Source: Mansonella perstans (lineage: Eukaryota > Nematoda > Chromadorea > Rhabditida > Onchocercidae). Taken from it: a stretch of DNA of 64,000 nt. The notes beneath the pieces are model-generated. The model searched no databases. It was not told where the DNA came from and saw only the letters and a list, made by a program, of their open reading frames with translations. A program made the position numbers and the translations under genes. The number at the start of each line of letters is the position of its first letter. Position 1 is the stretch's first letter. Of this stretch, positions 1 through 15,100 are shown one piece after another. Location of the stretch: the NCBI GenBank assembly GCA_037074765.1, contig JBAMDO010000166.1, positions 1-64,000 of the forward strand, read 5' to 3'.

Positions 1-118
1 AATCCAAATCGTCTATTTTGGAACGAATTCTGTCAAATATTTTTTGATTGGAACAGTCGTCATTTTTCTATTTCATTTCTGATTTTTTATTTTCTAAAAA
101 AATTCTATCATGTTCTAG

Positions 119-3100
119 AAGCAACCTGCTAAGGCTAGTGAGAAATGGACGATAAGGAAGCATACTGCTTTATTTCCAACCGATGCATATGGTACAATTG
201 AATTTCAAGGTTAGAGTATGACTGATTATTTCATGTAAGTGTTATTATTATAGTAAAGCGTACGTCTATAATCTGGCATTCGAGTAATTTTTTTTTATGA
301 TAATTTCAGTAATTTATGGGAATAATCTTTGCATTCTTTTAAGTAATGTGAAATATAATGCAGTATTTCAGGTTCACCTCATCCGTATAAGGCGCAGTAT
401 TTGAGGTTGACAGTTGAGTCAAATCCGGCTGATATCATGTATTTATTCGAATCAGTTTGGAACGTTCCAGCTCCAAAACTAATTATAACAGTTCATGGAG
501 GCATGACTGATTTTGAGTAAGATTTTCAGCCATTTTAATTATTTTCGATTTCGAACTGCCGTCTATTACTATCTCACTTTCCTGAGATTTTTTATCCATG
601 GTGGGTAGAGCAACATTTAGTAATAGTAGTTATGCACATAAAATAGGTTATGTAAGGTAAGGTGAACAGTAATTTCGAGATTTACGAAAATCCGGTTGTT
701 CCGCTTTCAGCTTACAACCAAAATTAGCACGAGTATTTCGTAAAGGTTTATTAAAAGCAGCGAAAACCACCGGTGCGTGGATTATAACTGCAGGTGATGA
801 TTTTTGAATATTCTACTTTGTTTGAAACATTGATGCCTTAAATTCACTTACACTGGGTTTGAAATTCAGTCATTATTGTCTGTTCTGAAATATGTAAAAT
901 TGTAAACTTTAAATATTATTGATTCCAGTTAATGAATTTTAATGAATGAATCCAGTTTTCTAGTAATGAAAGCAGTTTAGGCATCAATGCTGGTGTCGTT
1001 CGTCAAGTAGCAGCAGCAGTTGATGGTTCTGGTAGTGTCTCACGATTTCGTTCCAAAATAGTTACTATCGGTATTGCTCCGTGGGGTTTATTAAAAAAGA
1101 GAGACAGTCTTTTGGGACAGGTAAATTTCCGGTTTAAATTTGGGCGAAATGCCTTGAAATCCTATATATAACTTTTCATTCGTAGAATTTGCTTCATTGT
1201 TGTTATGCATTTCGTGCTTATATATGTAAGATTATTCCGAAATGATTGTATTTCAGGATTCAGTCGTTCCATACCATCCACATTCCTTCTCTCCTAAAGG
1301 CCGATTTGCCGTGCTGAATAATAGACACTCATATTTTTTACTTGTTGATAATGGTACTGTAGGACGGTATGTTTTCAAAAATTCAAGCAAGTTATTCTTG
1401 ATGTACAATTCCATTCTACTACGAAGTGACCAAGGTGTAGGGAACAACTTTTTGCATGATCTTCTAATCATACCAGTGTTATGTTACTTGAATTGTCAAT
1501 TGTACTGATGATATCAGTAATGAATGAGATGACTTATGAAATGATTCTATTTTATTTAGTTATGGAGCGGATGTGATCTTACGGAAAAGATTAGAATCAT
1601 ATATTTCTGAAAAACGAACACTTGATAACGGAGCACGGAGCGTTCCGGTTGTTTGTGTTGTTCTAGAAGGTGGAACTTGTACAATTAAAGCAGTTTACGA
1701 TTGTGTTTGCATGTAAGTTCATTTGATTTAATTGGCTAGTTCGCTTAGTTGCCATTGATTACTTGTATAATTGATTTTAGCCGGTTTTTATTTCAAGTAT
1801 ATCATTAATTAAAAGAAAGAAACTGCTGTAACATTATTTAGATGAGCTGTACAAACTGTTTATTCAGTTTTATTTCATATAATTTTTAGTATTATGAAAT
1901 GCATCTACGTGTGACTTCTTTCAATGATTAGCTTTCACTTATTTGAACTTACAATTGCTACATTAATAGAAGACGTACTTTGCGGAAGGTAAAAAGACTT
2001 GAACTCAACTGCTTGATGAAGTGTTTTTACAAAAAATAAGAATTTTTGAACGATGCCATATTTGTAGGTCACCACGAGTTCCGGTCGTCGTCTGTGATGG
2101 TAGTGGTCGAGCAGCTGATTTGTTAGCATTTGCGCACCAGTACGTTCAGGAGGATGGGTAGATTTTTGGTCCTTCCAAAATTTTAAATAAATTCATGTGG
2201 TCACTTGCAAAGTTTGTGTCTTTTAATATAAACACTTCAAACACCGCTATTATTTGTAATTATATAGACATTCTGAACAAGCTTCTGTAATACTGCAAAA
2301 TGTAAAACCATTTTACATGAGTCGCTTACTAATTATTCACTTACGGATAATTTGGATGCACATAATTTTAGCCAAGCCAACAACATGAAGTGTCATTTGG
2401 ATTTTATTGAAGTTCCTTGGAATATCTTACGATAAATTTATTATTACTAAGTTGTTGCTATATGTGATTTTTTTTTCCTGATATTTTCATTTTAGGCACT
2501 TGCCCGAAGGTGTTAAGCCTCAGTTATTCAGTTTAGTGCAATATGTATTTGGTTATGATGTTGATGCAGCTGAAAAACTTCTAGAACAATTAATGATGTG
2601 TGTTCGCCAAAGAAACTTGGTGTTTTTTATTTATCTTTGAAATGATTTTGAATTTTGATTATGAGCAGAAAAAACTCTTTAATCCCCTCCTCATGTATCT
2701 CTCTTATTCTCCAGACTTCCGTAGCTTTTGTTATAGATTGGAAAGACAGACACTGGAGTAAAAACCATGAGAGCTGTTTGAGGGTTCTTTTTTTTTGTGC
2801 AACTTTTACAGCAGCATTTTGAAGAAATTTTGTGTTACAGATAACAATTTTCCGTATGGGTGAAGACCAAAAGCAAGATGTCGATCATTCTATTTTGACG
2901 GCTTTGTTGAAAGAGCAGAATTTATCACCACCAGATCAGCTTGCGTTAGCATTAGCTTGGAATCGTGTAGACATAGCACGATCAGATATATTTGTGCTAG
3001 GACAGGTTAATATTTGATTTGCTGAATACAGCACAGTTATCACCGGATGAAAAATGAATATACTTTAAAATGTTAGGTATCTCACTTTTCTTTTTATTAA

Positions 3101-6100
3101 GCATAAAATGTTCTATGATACTGAAAAAAATTTTTTTTCATTAATGGTAATGGGAATTTCGTTAGCGACTATATAATATTACAGTAATTTTAAACAGTTG
3201 ATACATTATAAAAATGTCTAAATAAGAAGAAATAATTAAGACTATAATATGTAGGATTGGCCAAAAGCAGCTCTTCATAATGCGATGATGGAAGCTTTAA
3301 TAAATGATCGAGTAGATTTTGTTCGCTTATTGCTTGAAAATGGGGTTAGTATGGGTAACTTTTTGACTATTGGACGGTTGGAAGAGTTATATAATACGGT
3401 AAGTGGAAATTTTTTCATGCAAAAACAGCTGATATTTTTCATTTAATACATCTTACCCAATGTAAATTGATTTTTTTAAATTAGTTATTTTGTTTCAAAC
3501 CGAAATGTTTTTAAAAAAAAATGTTATTCTGCACGATTCAGTTTTGTTTCATTGCTATTTATCAGAATTTAAATTTATATAATCACAGAGGTTAAATCTA
3601 TGCGAAACAGTCGTGTTAATTTATGAAACAAGGCTGAATTGCAGCAGAATGGCAGAAATGCACACCATTTCATTTAAAGTACAGTACTTTCTTATCTGAT
3701 TCCGCGAAGCCTAGAAATCAGTTTCCTCTTTTATTTTTTACCTTGTTTACGTGATTTTGTATTATTCAAAATAGATAAATAAATTTAGAAAGAAACTGAT
3801 ATATTTGTTTGACATGAAAATGCTATATGCAACGGATCAAATTATTGTGAGTACTGTATCAACTTTTAGTAAAGTGTCCTCGAAAACATTTAATGTTTTG
3901 AGGTATAATTTCAGAATAAAAGGATCAACTAATAGAACAGTTTTCAGATAAAGGACTATTCAATAGGATAATTTCAGGACAAGGGACCACCTAATACGCT
4001 GTTTTACATAGTGCGAGATGTGGTTAAAATTCGTGACGGATATCGTTATCGCCTACCTCATATTGGTCTTGCAATTGAAAAACTTATGGGTTACGCATAT
4101 AAATCATCGTATACAGTGGAACCTTTTCGTTCTAAATACGTTCTTTATAGAAATAAATTAAAGGTATGTATTGCAGTATTTATAATAACGATTGTAAATT
4201 CGGATTCTTCGACGATGAGTCTTAGTAATATAGCCGTTGGTGTTCCTATGGCTTTTTTATAACCGGTTTTTTGATATGCTTAATTTTCAATATGATCACT
4301 TGAAAACTATCGTTCATTATCACTGATTAGAACTTATAAAAGTTATCAGCTCTCTTCCTTTTCTCAGAAGCTTCGGAAACAAACCCAGGAGAGTGTTCGG
4401 GATTCGTTAACATCAGATGGCTTCATTACATCAATGGCAAATAGTAATAATCGTGCTACGGATGCTGTTTTAGCTGCATATTCTGGAAATCGCGCTTTAA
4501 GTCATCATATATTGTGGCGCTCAAGGCGAGATGTATGTTTCTAGAATATGTAATTTGGAATTTTCAAAAGAATTTTCCTTAAGTATCATTCTGCGGTTGT
4601 TTTTGCCTTATCCTGTAGTTATAATTCTCGGCATAAACATAAAGAATTAGGTGATGAATTGGCCAAATCGTTTGTTTATAATGGGGAATTTAAATTTTCA
4701 GAATCCGGCAAGTAATTTTGGAATAATAGCACCACCGAAACCAGCTACAGTGAAGGAAACGGTTATTGATGTTGAAAATGGTAGGGAACAGTAATAATTA
4801 CGTATTCGGATTTTATTGTATCTTTTTTTTCCTATAATTTTTTATAATATTCATTAATTTCAGTTGATGGATTGTAATAAAATTATTTGTTGTTTTGCAT
4901 TTTTAGAATCTTTATGCTCGGATTTGGAAGGAGATGTAGATGATTTCAAATATCCATTCAACGAACTTCTTATTTGGGCTGTTTTAACCAAACGACAAGC
5001 AATGGCATTATGTATGTGGCAACATGGTGAAGAAGCTATGGCAAAGGTTCGTTTCATTCGTTGTAAGTTGAACATAAAAAAGTTAACTTAAGAATTTTTT
5101 CTTTTTCCCTTGCTATATAGATTTTGGTATCTCTTCAACTTACCATTTTTTTGTCTGGAATGGGCTGCCAATACTGATTTCTTATAATTTCTTTCTGAGA
5201 ATTTGGGGACACTGTTTATTTTCTAATTTCAGTTTAGTGCATCTCTCAAGTTAGACAAATATACTGTAAAATATATGAATGAAGAGGAAAGTGAAATAAA
5301 AAAAACCATTAGGTCTACTAATGTGGACATTTCTATGAGGTTTTGCAGGCTTTGGTAGCATGTCGATTGTATAAAAGCTTAGCAAAAGAAGCAGCAGAAG
5401 ATTATTTAGAAGTTGAAATTTGTGAAGAATTAAAAAATCATGCGGAGTAAGCTTTCGCGTTGATTAGTTTTTTTTTTCAAATTTTTTTAAAACCATTGCC
5501 AATAGATCGGGCGCATTTTGCGTAAGGTTAAACGTTAATGAAACAATATTCTTTTACTTAGTTGAGTACTTATTAGGATTATTTTTCGCAAACACCTTAA
5601 GTATTGGGAATCATCATGTGCAGTAGTAGTATTAATATTAGAATGTTCAAAAAGGCATTTGTCGTAATCTTTAAATTACATTTCTTTCAGTGGTAAATGC
5701 TAATTTGATCTATTTTGAGTAAGAATCAACATCCTTCCTCAGAATTTGAAACTTACTATATAAAATTTGTTGCAGAAACTGACATTTTATTTGCTCTATC
5801 TAGGCTAACTGCATTACGTCAAAGTTACATTACACTTTCCTATTATCGGATTATCAGATTGAGATGAATATTGTCATTTTGTTTTACCATATATTACTTT
5901 CTTTTTTAAAGGGATTTCCGCAAACTTTCATTGTCATTATTGGAACATTGCTACAATCATGACGATGCACAAACTCTTCAGCTGCTTACTTATGAATTAA
6001 CTAATTGGGGAAATGAAACATGTCTGTCTCTTGCCGTAATGGTCAATAGCAAACAATTCTTGTCCCATCCATGGTAAAAGTTTGAAACTTTTCTTCTTTC

Positions 6101-9100
6101 AAAACTTTACTGTTGTAAAATGAAGATGTTATTTATGACAATTGGAAAATAAATTAAAAGAAGATGCTTTCAGTATTTTGAAGCATGTGATCAATAGATA
6201 ATTTTCTTGTATTTCTCATTACTTCTCTGATATCTTTTAGTTGTCAGATCCTATTGGCTGATTTATGGCATGGTGGTTTAAGGATACGCAGGTAGCAGAT
6301 TTGTCCTTTTTGTTCTTTTTTGCTTTTTTAGTCTTAATTTTCTCTTTTTTCTTAAGGAATTTTAAAACTTTTTTGAACAGTTAGCATATATTTAATAACA
6401 TTTTATGGTTAAGCACTAAAAAGATTTTTTTTTCGCCATATTTACTGTAGTTAATTGCTATAGAGTTTGATCGAGGATTTTTAGTCATTCCAATCTGAAA
6501 GTATTATTTGGTTTATTCTGCCCGCTGACCATTTTTTTGCTGGAATTCAAGTCACGCGAAGAACTGTTGTTACAACCGCAAACAGCTGCAGAGCATGAAA
6601 ATGATCTCAATTATAGCTCCAGTTCTAGTTCTAGTTCTGGGACTGATTCATCATCAGATTCGGATTTCAGTTCGGATGATGACCTTCAAGATGTATGAAT
6701 TTTAAATTACATGGGGCAAAAGTGAATATCGTATGAGAAATCTCAAAGGATTTTTTCACAAACGCATGAATGAATGAATAATTTTGTGTTCACCTGTTTT
6801 TTGTAATTTCGTTTCCGAAATGCTTGGAAAACCGTTTTTTGAGATGTTTCAAAAACAATTTGTCATTGCTTACTTTTTGTTTTCAGAATGAGCAAGATGG
6901 AGAAAAACGAAAAAATTCAATGGGAAGTACTACGTCAATAAATTTAACTGGGGTAATTTCTGGTGATATTTTGAGAAAATACGTAACAAAATTTGTTTAA
7001 CAAATGGTGAATTTTGATCTGAAGGTAATCGTTAATAATGATGATATTAGAAATGTTTTGGTGAAGGATAGTATAAGCCGTTGATGTGAAATGCGAAATT
7101 GTACATAGGTTGTTATGCTGAAAAACACAATGAAAATGTATTAGAATATTGAGAGAAGAATTGTTATTTTAAAAAAGTTTAAATAGTTTTTTTCATTTAT
7201 TTAAAATGTTTCAGAATAAACGAAAACGTGCTCGAGCTCATGTCAAAGATGGTAGTTCTGTGTCAAATGGTGGGAATGTAACATCACAGCATGAGATTAT
7301 TGATATTGTAGATGTCAACGCATTAGCTCTTGCTTATGGTGCGGGAGATTTATTTAAGCTATTGATTTATTCTCAATGATTTTAATGTCAGTGATTAATT
7401 GGAAGAAAGAATAGAACCAGTTAGATGGTGTTTTTTCAAATAAATATATCTGAAGTACTACCATTTATCATTTATTTTTCATTTTTTTATTAAAATATAA
7501 TACCATAATTGCTTACTTACATTAAAAAAGAACCTTATTTCATAGAAGACTGTTCTTTTTATCTATAGCTTTAAGTTCGTGAAGGATTCTTTGACTAACT
7601 GATTAATCGAACTATTGAGTAACCGCCCAGGTAACAAAATGCGCTGAATTTTTTTGTTACAGTATCTATATGAAATGCTATATGTGCTTTTGTAGGTATG
7701 AAGAGAAAAACATTCATTTTTCGAGATATATGGGTATTTTTTTAGCAAAGTATACCGCAAAATTTAAGACTTTTTGTAGTGTGTTATTTTTCTTGGGACG
7801 GGAGTCAGTATGATTAATGCGTTTGATTTAGGCTAACTTTAATCTAGACTGATTGAATTTTTTCTCGCTAAATGAGGAAAAATTATTGCTTGTTGAAGCT
7901 GTTAGTTATTAGCTCATTTGCTGTTGACATTGAATATATTTAAATAAAAAAGAAATTTTTAAATATTTTATAATTTTATACAACATATGCAATATATTGT
8001 ATTTTGTTATTTTTCGTTTCTCTGATTTTCATTCTCTTCAAATTTTAGTTTCGATATGTAATTTCTGCTACTGAAAACATCGGGTTCATTTCAGGAGCTG
8101 TACGAAGTCCTCCTAAAAGTCATGGCCGGAGCGCTTCAATAGCATCAATCCATAGTCGAATCAGCCAACAACAACAAGGTGGAATTACACCACGTAAAAC
8201 TCCGCCGAAGCAACTTTCCATAAGTAAAAATAATTTTTTGCTTGTCCATTACTTTTTAGTTATCCTAACTTGCATCATTTCATATTATCCTTTTTTTTTA
8301 AAATGGATTGAAGCTTTCCTTAGATATAAGAAATTTTTATCATTGCTTTGTATTATTTAATGCCACTTCTCAGTATTTTCCATTATTAAAATTAACTACG
8401 CATTTGTTCGAAATATTGGTTAATTTTACGGAATTTTTTAGTCTAAAATTTTTTGATTCTGTCTTGAAGTTTAAGTTTGCTGATTTAAAATATTTAAATG
8501 AGAACGTACATAGACACTTCTTTATTGTGTAGCAATTATTTTGAATAATTAATTAAATTTTTTCCTCAATATTCATAAATAAGTTACATACATTATAGGG
8601 GCAAATTATTTTAAATTTTAGAAGAACGTATCATTCATCGAGAAACTTGTACATCGCTAGCGAATTGTGTTTGTGGGATAATGAAAGGCAAAAATTTGCA
8701 ACGTAAATTTGATACTTCCGATCATGGGAATAAGTCTGCACCTCCATCACTTTCCAGAATGGTTACAATAGCCGGACAAACCATCCCTCACATGGTTAAT
8801 CTTTAAACTTTTTTTATTTCCTTTTTTTCAGATTTTTTAAGTTATACTTCAAATTGTAATGCTATTATTAAAAGTAATCCTACCATCTACTTAATTTTAT
8901 GAGCAGTTATTGGTATTAAATAACCACAAATTATTTTAAAATACAAAATTTATTTCAGTTTGGTAAATATTAATTTATCATCAGAATTGATTCAGTGAAA
9001 AATGATGCATAGTTCAGTATGTAAAATTTTCCGTTGCTATGCTGTATAGAGTTTTAAAAGTTCTAAAGTAAATAACAAATAGCCTTATTCATATGAGAGA

Positions 9101-12100
9101 AAAAGTGGGAAAGAAAGCTTGAAAATTAAAAAGTAAAACTATAATGTTATTATTAAGTGATATTATGCTCAATGAATACTAACATTTTTAAAAAGTTAAA
9201 ATTTGTTGCTGTAAAATTTAGTTTAAAGTAATTAATTGGAAGATATAAGATGGTTAAATTTCAGAGGCCTATCAAATTTCGTCGAAAACTGTATGAATTT
9301 TATGTAGCACCGATTACAACATTTTGGGCATGGGCGATTACCTTTTGTGTATTCTTGTGTTGCTTTGCTTATACATTATTAGTTAGCACATTGGTCAGGC
9401 CAACATGGGTGGAATGGCTTGTTTTTGCATATGTTGTTGTATTTGGTTTAGAATATTTGCGTAAGGTTAGTTTTATTCAAGGCAAATTATTCGTAATTTT
9501 CACTTAATAATTTCAAATCTCATAAAATTTTGAATTATTTTATAATCAAGTTTTTGTACTTTGGATATTCAGAACATAAGTGTTTTATATGTTATATCGT
9601 TACTTTTATTTATCTTTGTTTTTTGAAAATTTAAATGGATTGGAATGACATCTTAAAGTACAGAAGTTTCATGGATTCTATTTGATATACTTACTGATTA
9701 AATGGTCAGATAATAATGAGATTTCTTTTTTGCTTGCCTTTATATTACCAAGAATTTTACTGGACTAAATTCTGGCATTATTGAATCATTATTGCTTACT
9801 TATCAGAAGTAAAAGATTTCGGTGATAGTTGCATTTCAGTTTATCATGTCAGAACCGGAATCGCTAGCTCAAAAAGCAAAATATTTTTTCGATAATACTT
9901 GGACTTTGTTAACAACTTTAGCTATTATAACTTATTTAATCGGTTTTGGATTACGACTAGATGCAAAGCATATATCAGTAAGGTTAGCATTCATTGAAAA
10001 TTTAATCAGTGAATTCCTCTTTATTTATTAAATTTTATTGGATGGTTTTCACATCTTTTTTTCATGCCGTATATTTAGAGCGATTGGAAGAGTAGTACTG
10101 GCATGTAATTCAACGCTTTGGTCCATTAAATTGTTGGATTTTATAAGTGTGCATCCTCGTATGGGGCCTTACATCACTATGGCTGGAAAAATGGTAAATT
10201 TTGAGGCTGATGGTTTATTTAGAATGTCTTTTTTTGGACTTTCATACAATTTTTTGTTTTATCCGTGCTCATTGAAATCTTTTGATAGTGTTGAAAATTT
10301 TATTGTTTACACAGAATTTTGAGCCAATATATAGCATATTTTGGACTAAGTTTGTGATTTTTTAAATTTATAGATTCAAAATATGCTGTATATCATCGTA
10401 CTGTTATTTGTTTCGATGTTAGCATTCGGTTTGGCTCGACAATCAATTACTTATCCCAATGAGAGCTGGCATTGGCTTCTTATACGCAATATCTTTTATA
10501 AGCCATATTTTATGCTTTATGGAGAAGTGTATGCTGGCGAAATTGATACATGTGGAGATGGAGGTTTTTTCTAAATATGATCGAAATTTCATTAAAATTT
10601 TTTCGTTTTGAAAATTTTAATGAAATTTAGCAATTCTCTATAACGAGATTGCTTATTCTTTTGATAATTGTTCCAGTGAGCGAGAATTTGAATATTAAAG
10701 TTAAAGTTGTTATTAAAAAATTGTTCATATTTTCAGCTTGGGACACACATATTGAGAAAGGTGTTGCCATCAATGATCTATATAATGGAACAAGTTTTGG
10801 TTGGTATTTGAAATGATAGGAAATTATTGTTGTTGATCCAATTTTTTGTACTTCATAAGTGGTTATTGTTTTAGATAAAAAATGTCCGGCTGGTTATTGG
10901 GTACCACCATTACTGATGACAGGTTTTCTACTCATTGCTAATATCTTATTGATGAGCATGCTTTTGGCAATTTTCAAGTTTGTCCATCTTATCTTATTTG
11001 ATTTTTTTTTTTGGTTTTTTTCTCACAAAAATAACGCGTTAAATATATTTTACTAGATTAAGTAATGATATAAAATTGAGTTGTTTTTTTTTTTTAATTG
11101 CTTTACCCAGTAAATATGTTAATTCTTTCTTACAGCAATATTTTTGAAAAAACGGACCGTGTTTCGAAGGAAATTTGGCTTTTTCAACGTTATCGACAAG
11201 TAATGGAGTATGAGAGTACACCTTTCCTTCCTCCTCCACTCACACCTCTTTATTATTTGTGGATGATTTTCAAATACATTAAGATCAAAAGGTGACATAT
11301 TTTGAAATAGTTTCATTTAATTCTTTTCTAATAAAAAACGGTAATATTTATGGTTTGTTATTGTTTTATGACAAGGATATATATTTGTTCAAATAGTGTC
11401 ATTAAGTTATTTATGCGAAAATCTTATTATTTAAGAAATATTTGATAGTCATTATCAATAAAACTAAGATGGTAGGTTTTTTTCTTTTTTTTTTGACGAC
11501 AAGAATTTGTTATAGAAAATCATTAGCCTTAGAAAATTCGTTGCACCATGTCGAATGATTTATTATTTCAGAAATTGCACGGCCAATTCAAAAGTTGCAA
11601 CAAAGAGGAATTCAAAGCTTTTTGATTTTGCATTAAGTAAGTTTCTAGAGCCGTGCAATGATTTGAAAGCTTATGATAAGGTTACATACATGAGTAACAT
11701 TTCTTCTATATCAATCATCCAATAAAATTATATAATGTTTGAAATTGATATATATATGAAATATGAAGATACGAGAATACTAAGTTGCCGCCTTTATCTT
11801 TGAAAAATCCTCCCTCAAAGAAACTTGTAAAATATCTTATTTGACTTATAAAATATCACACTAAATTCCAGCTTATTTTCTTCCTTTCGAAGTTTGTTAA
11901 TATCATTTCCGAAAAAGAAAAAATTTGTCTGTTCTTGTTTTGTAACTATCATGAGTTTTTTCTCGATTATTCCAGTATGATAAATTTGATTTGTTTTAAC
12001 AATTTATAGAGCTGTTTTTGAATGCTGATCAAGTGGAAAAAATACATGATTTTGAAGAAGAATGTATGGGAGATTTAGCTCGTGAAAAGGATTATGAAAA

Positions 12101-15100
12101 GAGTACATCGACTGAAGAAAGAATTCATCGAACTGCTGATAGGTTAGTATTATCATTTTTCTACCTTATTCATCGTTGATATCACTAAATTCGTAGTTTT
12201 TCTTTTTTTTGCTTTTAATGATTAGAATTATTTATTTTAGAGATCTCTTAAACAAACTTTCCTGAGGCAACTTATATTCTGCTAAACTTATGTAATCGTT
12301 AGGATATAAATTTATTACCCCACAGTTTTCTTTCTTGTTTTTTCCGAAAAAATAACTAAAACTAAGAAGTTAAATCGTGAATTTATAAAACTATATACAT
12401 AACGCATTGTGATCTAATTCTAAGATGAATTTTTACAATGTTTATTTTAAAATTATTGATCAATTTGAAAGCAAGGATTTTTATTACTCATTACTTATCC
12501 TGTCAATATGTCATTAATTTTATGAGTTGAAGGTTTCGTTTCTTTTTTTTCTTTTTTGATGGGGATCACTATATGCTTACTATGCTTTTATATCACTGGT
12601 CGATGTCCTATTAAATAATAGTTGTGTTATTTCTGGAAAGATTATTTTTGCGTATCCTATGAAATTAACTGAAAAATAAATATTCTATTTGTTTTATTTT
12701 GTTTTTTGTTTTTTTTTCTCGTTCAGTTCTTAAATTTTAATGGAGATTTTTGTAACAGAACTAAGTCATGTTGTATAATTTATGAAATTTACAAAAAAAA
12801 GAAACGGCAATAGTTTGTAATGTTTGAAATTAATACTAATATACATTTCGTTAAAATTTTGCAATTTTTCCTTTCATTTTTACGAAATTTAACTTTTCAA
12901 ATCGTCTTTTTAAAAATAATGCATGCTATCGCTATTGTCATTTTTTTTTTTTTCAGAACTGATCTTATACTTGTTCGACTGAATGATCTTACAAGTAAGG
13001 AGTCAGTCCTCAAAACAACGGTACGTGATTTGGATCGTCGTTTGGAGATCATAGAAAATAGACAGGTTTGTTTGTACTTTGTAATAGATTTCAATTTCGA
13101 AAATTTTCGGTAGCTCTATTGAGGATTGGATATAACATTGCTTAAAATAGACAATCCCGTCGTTAGGTCTACGGTTTTATTGCAATCTTAGAATTACACA
13201 AAAATTATTACCTCTGAACATGCCTACATATAATTCGTATTTCAACATTGATATTTTTCTATCATTTCTGTATCTGATATTGAAGGGATTAATTTGATTG
13301 TAAATAAAATAAATTTGTATTTGAATTTTTTAGTATTAAAAGGGATGAAATTTTTCAATAATTTTTAGCATGAAATGCTTGATTATATGCATCAAATAGC
13401 TAATGCTGCACCATATCTCTTCCCAAAAACATCGCAAGTGGACAGCAGTGGTTTCCATGTATCATCATTTCAACCTAGTTTATGTTCGGATGAACGTAGT
13501 CAAATGAATTCATCTGGTGCTATGGATTTAGCGGATCTCTCAAAAATTGACTACTTATCAAGAAAGGAAAGAGTAAGTCTTTTTCTTATATTATTTTGTT
13601 AAATTGATCGGTATTTTCTAGCAAGCTAGAAATTTTCGATATATTTAGTTAGAAATTCGATTAAGAATGACATTTTTGTGAAGATTTTTTTTCTCTCTAT
13701 CTCTAAAGTTTAGAATGATTGTAAGAACTGTGAAATCACAGCTGTAGAGATATTTGACTAATGAATTGTTCAAATTTTAAAATAAGGATATAGTCTATTA
13801 CTGTAGGCTACTGTATTTTATTGTAAAATTCATTTCAGCTGAAAACTGAGTCCTTGGGAAATTGTTATGGAAATTCAGGAAAAGGCGAAGATAACGACTT
13901 TACTAGTCATGGTATGACTTCGAATTATAGTTAATCTTATCATTCTCGTCATTAGCACTCTTTTATTGTTTGTCATGATCATCATCAGTATCACTACTGC
14001 GCCACAGTAGAATCTACAATATTTAATTGTTACTCTTGTAAGTGAAAATAATCAGAGATGAGTTTGATGAGATGATTGTGATTATTAGAGTGAAAAGATA
14101 TGAATTCTCTTCCTTTTTCTCATTCTTTTCAATATTTTGATAATTATAAAGCCAATTTTTTTATAAATATGTAAGCAAAGAAATAATTAAATTTTCTAGT
14201 TCTTCTAGCTGGTCCAAGAAAAAGACGTGCGCGTACGACAACGGTAACGAGTTGTGTTGAAGTTCCTGCTGATTCGCAGATGTGTGCTGAAAGGTATGCT
14301 AAAGATAAATTTTTAGAAAAGAATCTGCAGATAATATATTACTGAAATCCCCTGTATATTCTACTGACATGGCTATATATATATATATATATATATATGG
14401 CTATGTCAGTAGAATAAAAAATATATATATATATATGTATTATTAGAATAAAGTGGTGACAACAGTTAAATTAAATGGGTCATAATCAGATACCATGAAA
14501 TTTTATCCTATCATCCTAAGCATACCTATCAAACTTGATTTCCACTGCATTTGAATATTGCTTTTTAATTATGAGTGAATATATTAATATACTGATAAAT
14601 GGAGTGTGATTGTTTAAATCCATATGAAATTTGCTAAAGAAATTTGTAATTTATTTATAGTATCGGTTCCGGTAATTTTGGAAGTCTTTTATCACTGAAT
14701 CCAGCTCTGTTGAATCGTGGAAACGATTGTTCTACACTAAGAAATCACAGTGTACGGTAGGTGATTTCTTATCGTTTTCTACGCAGTATTTAGTCAGTAA
14801 GTAAGGGATTAGCGCAATATTGACGTGTTCTCTTAACAAATTCTAAATTATTTAATATTCTTCCTTAATTACTGATATCCTTGAACTGTTCATTGCATCT
14901 AATATATTCTTTACTTAAAATCGTATTTTTAGTATATTATTAAATTGCTTGAACTTCTTTGAAGAAATAGATGAATTTGTTAATGTTTTAATAGATCTTA
15001 ATAGTTTTTGAGAAAAGATTTTGATCTTCGTGAATAGCTGAAATCTCAGATTGTTCCATTTTTTCTTTCCTCTTTTAGTGTAACAGATGCTGTAAGGCGT

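Noticed and set aside
11098..11295. Overlapping plus and minus frames at the TRP-helix exon
   Set aside because: The plus frame is the real TRPM exon preceded by open intron; the minus frames are shadows.
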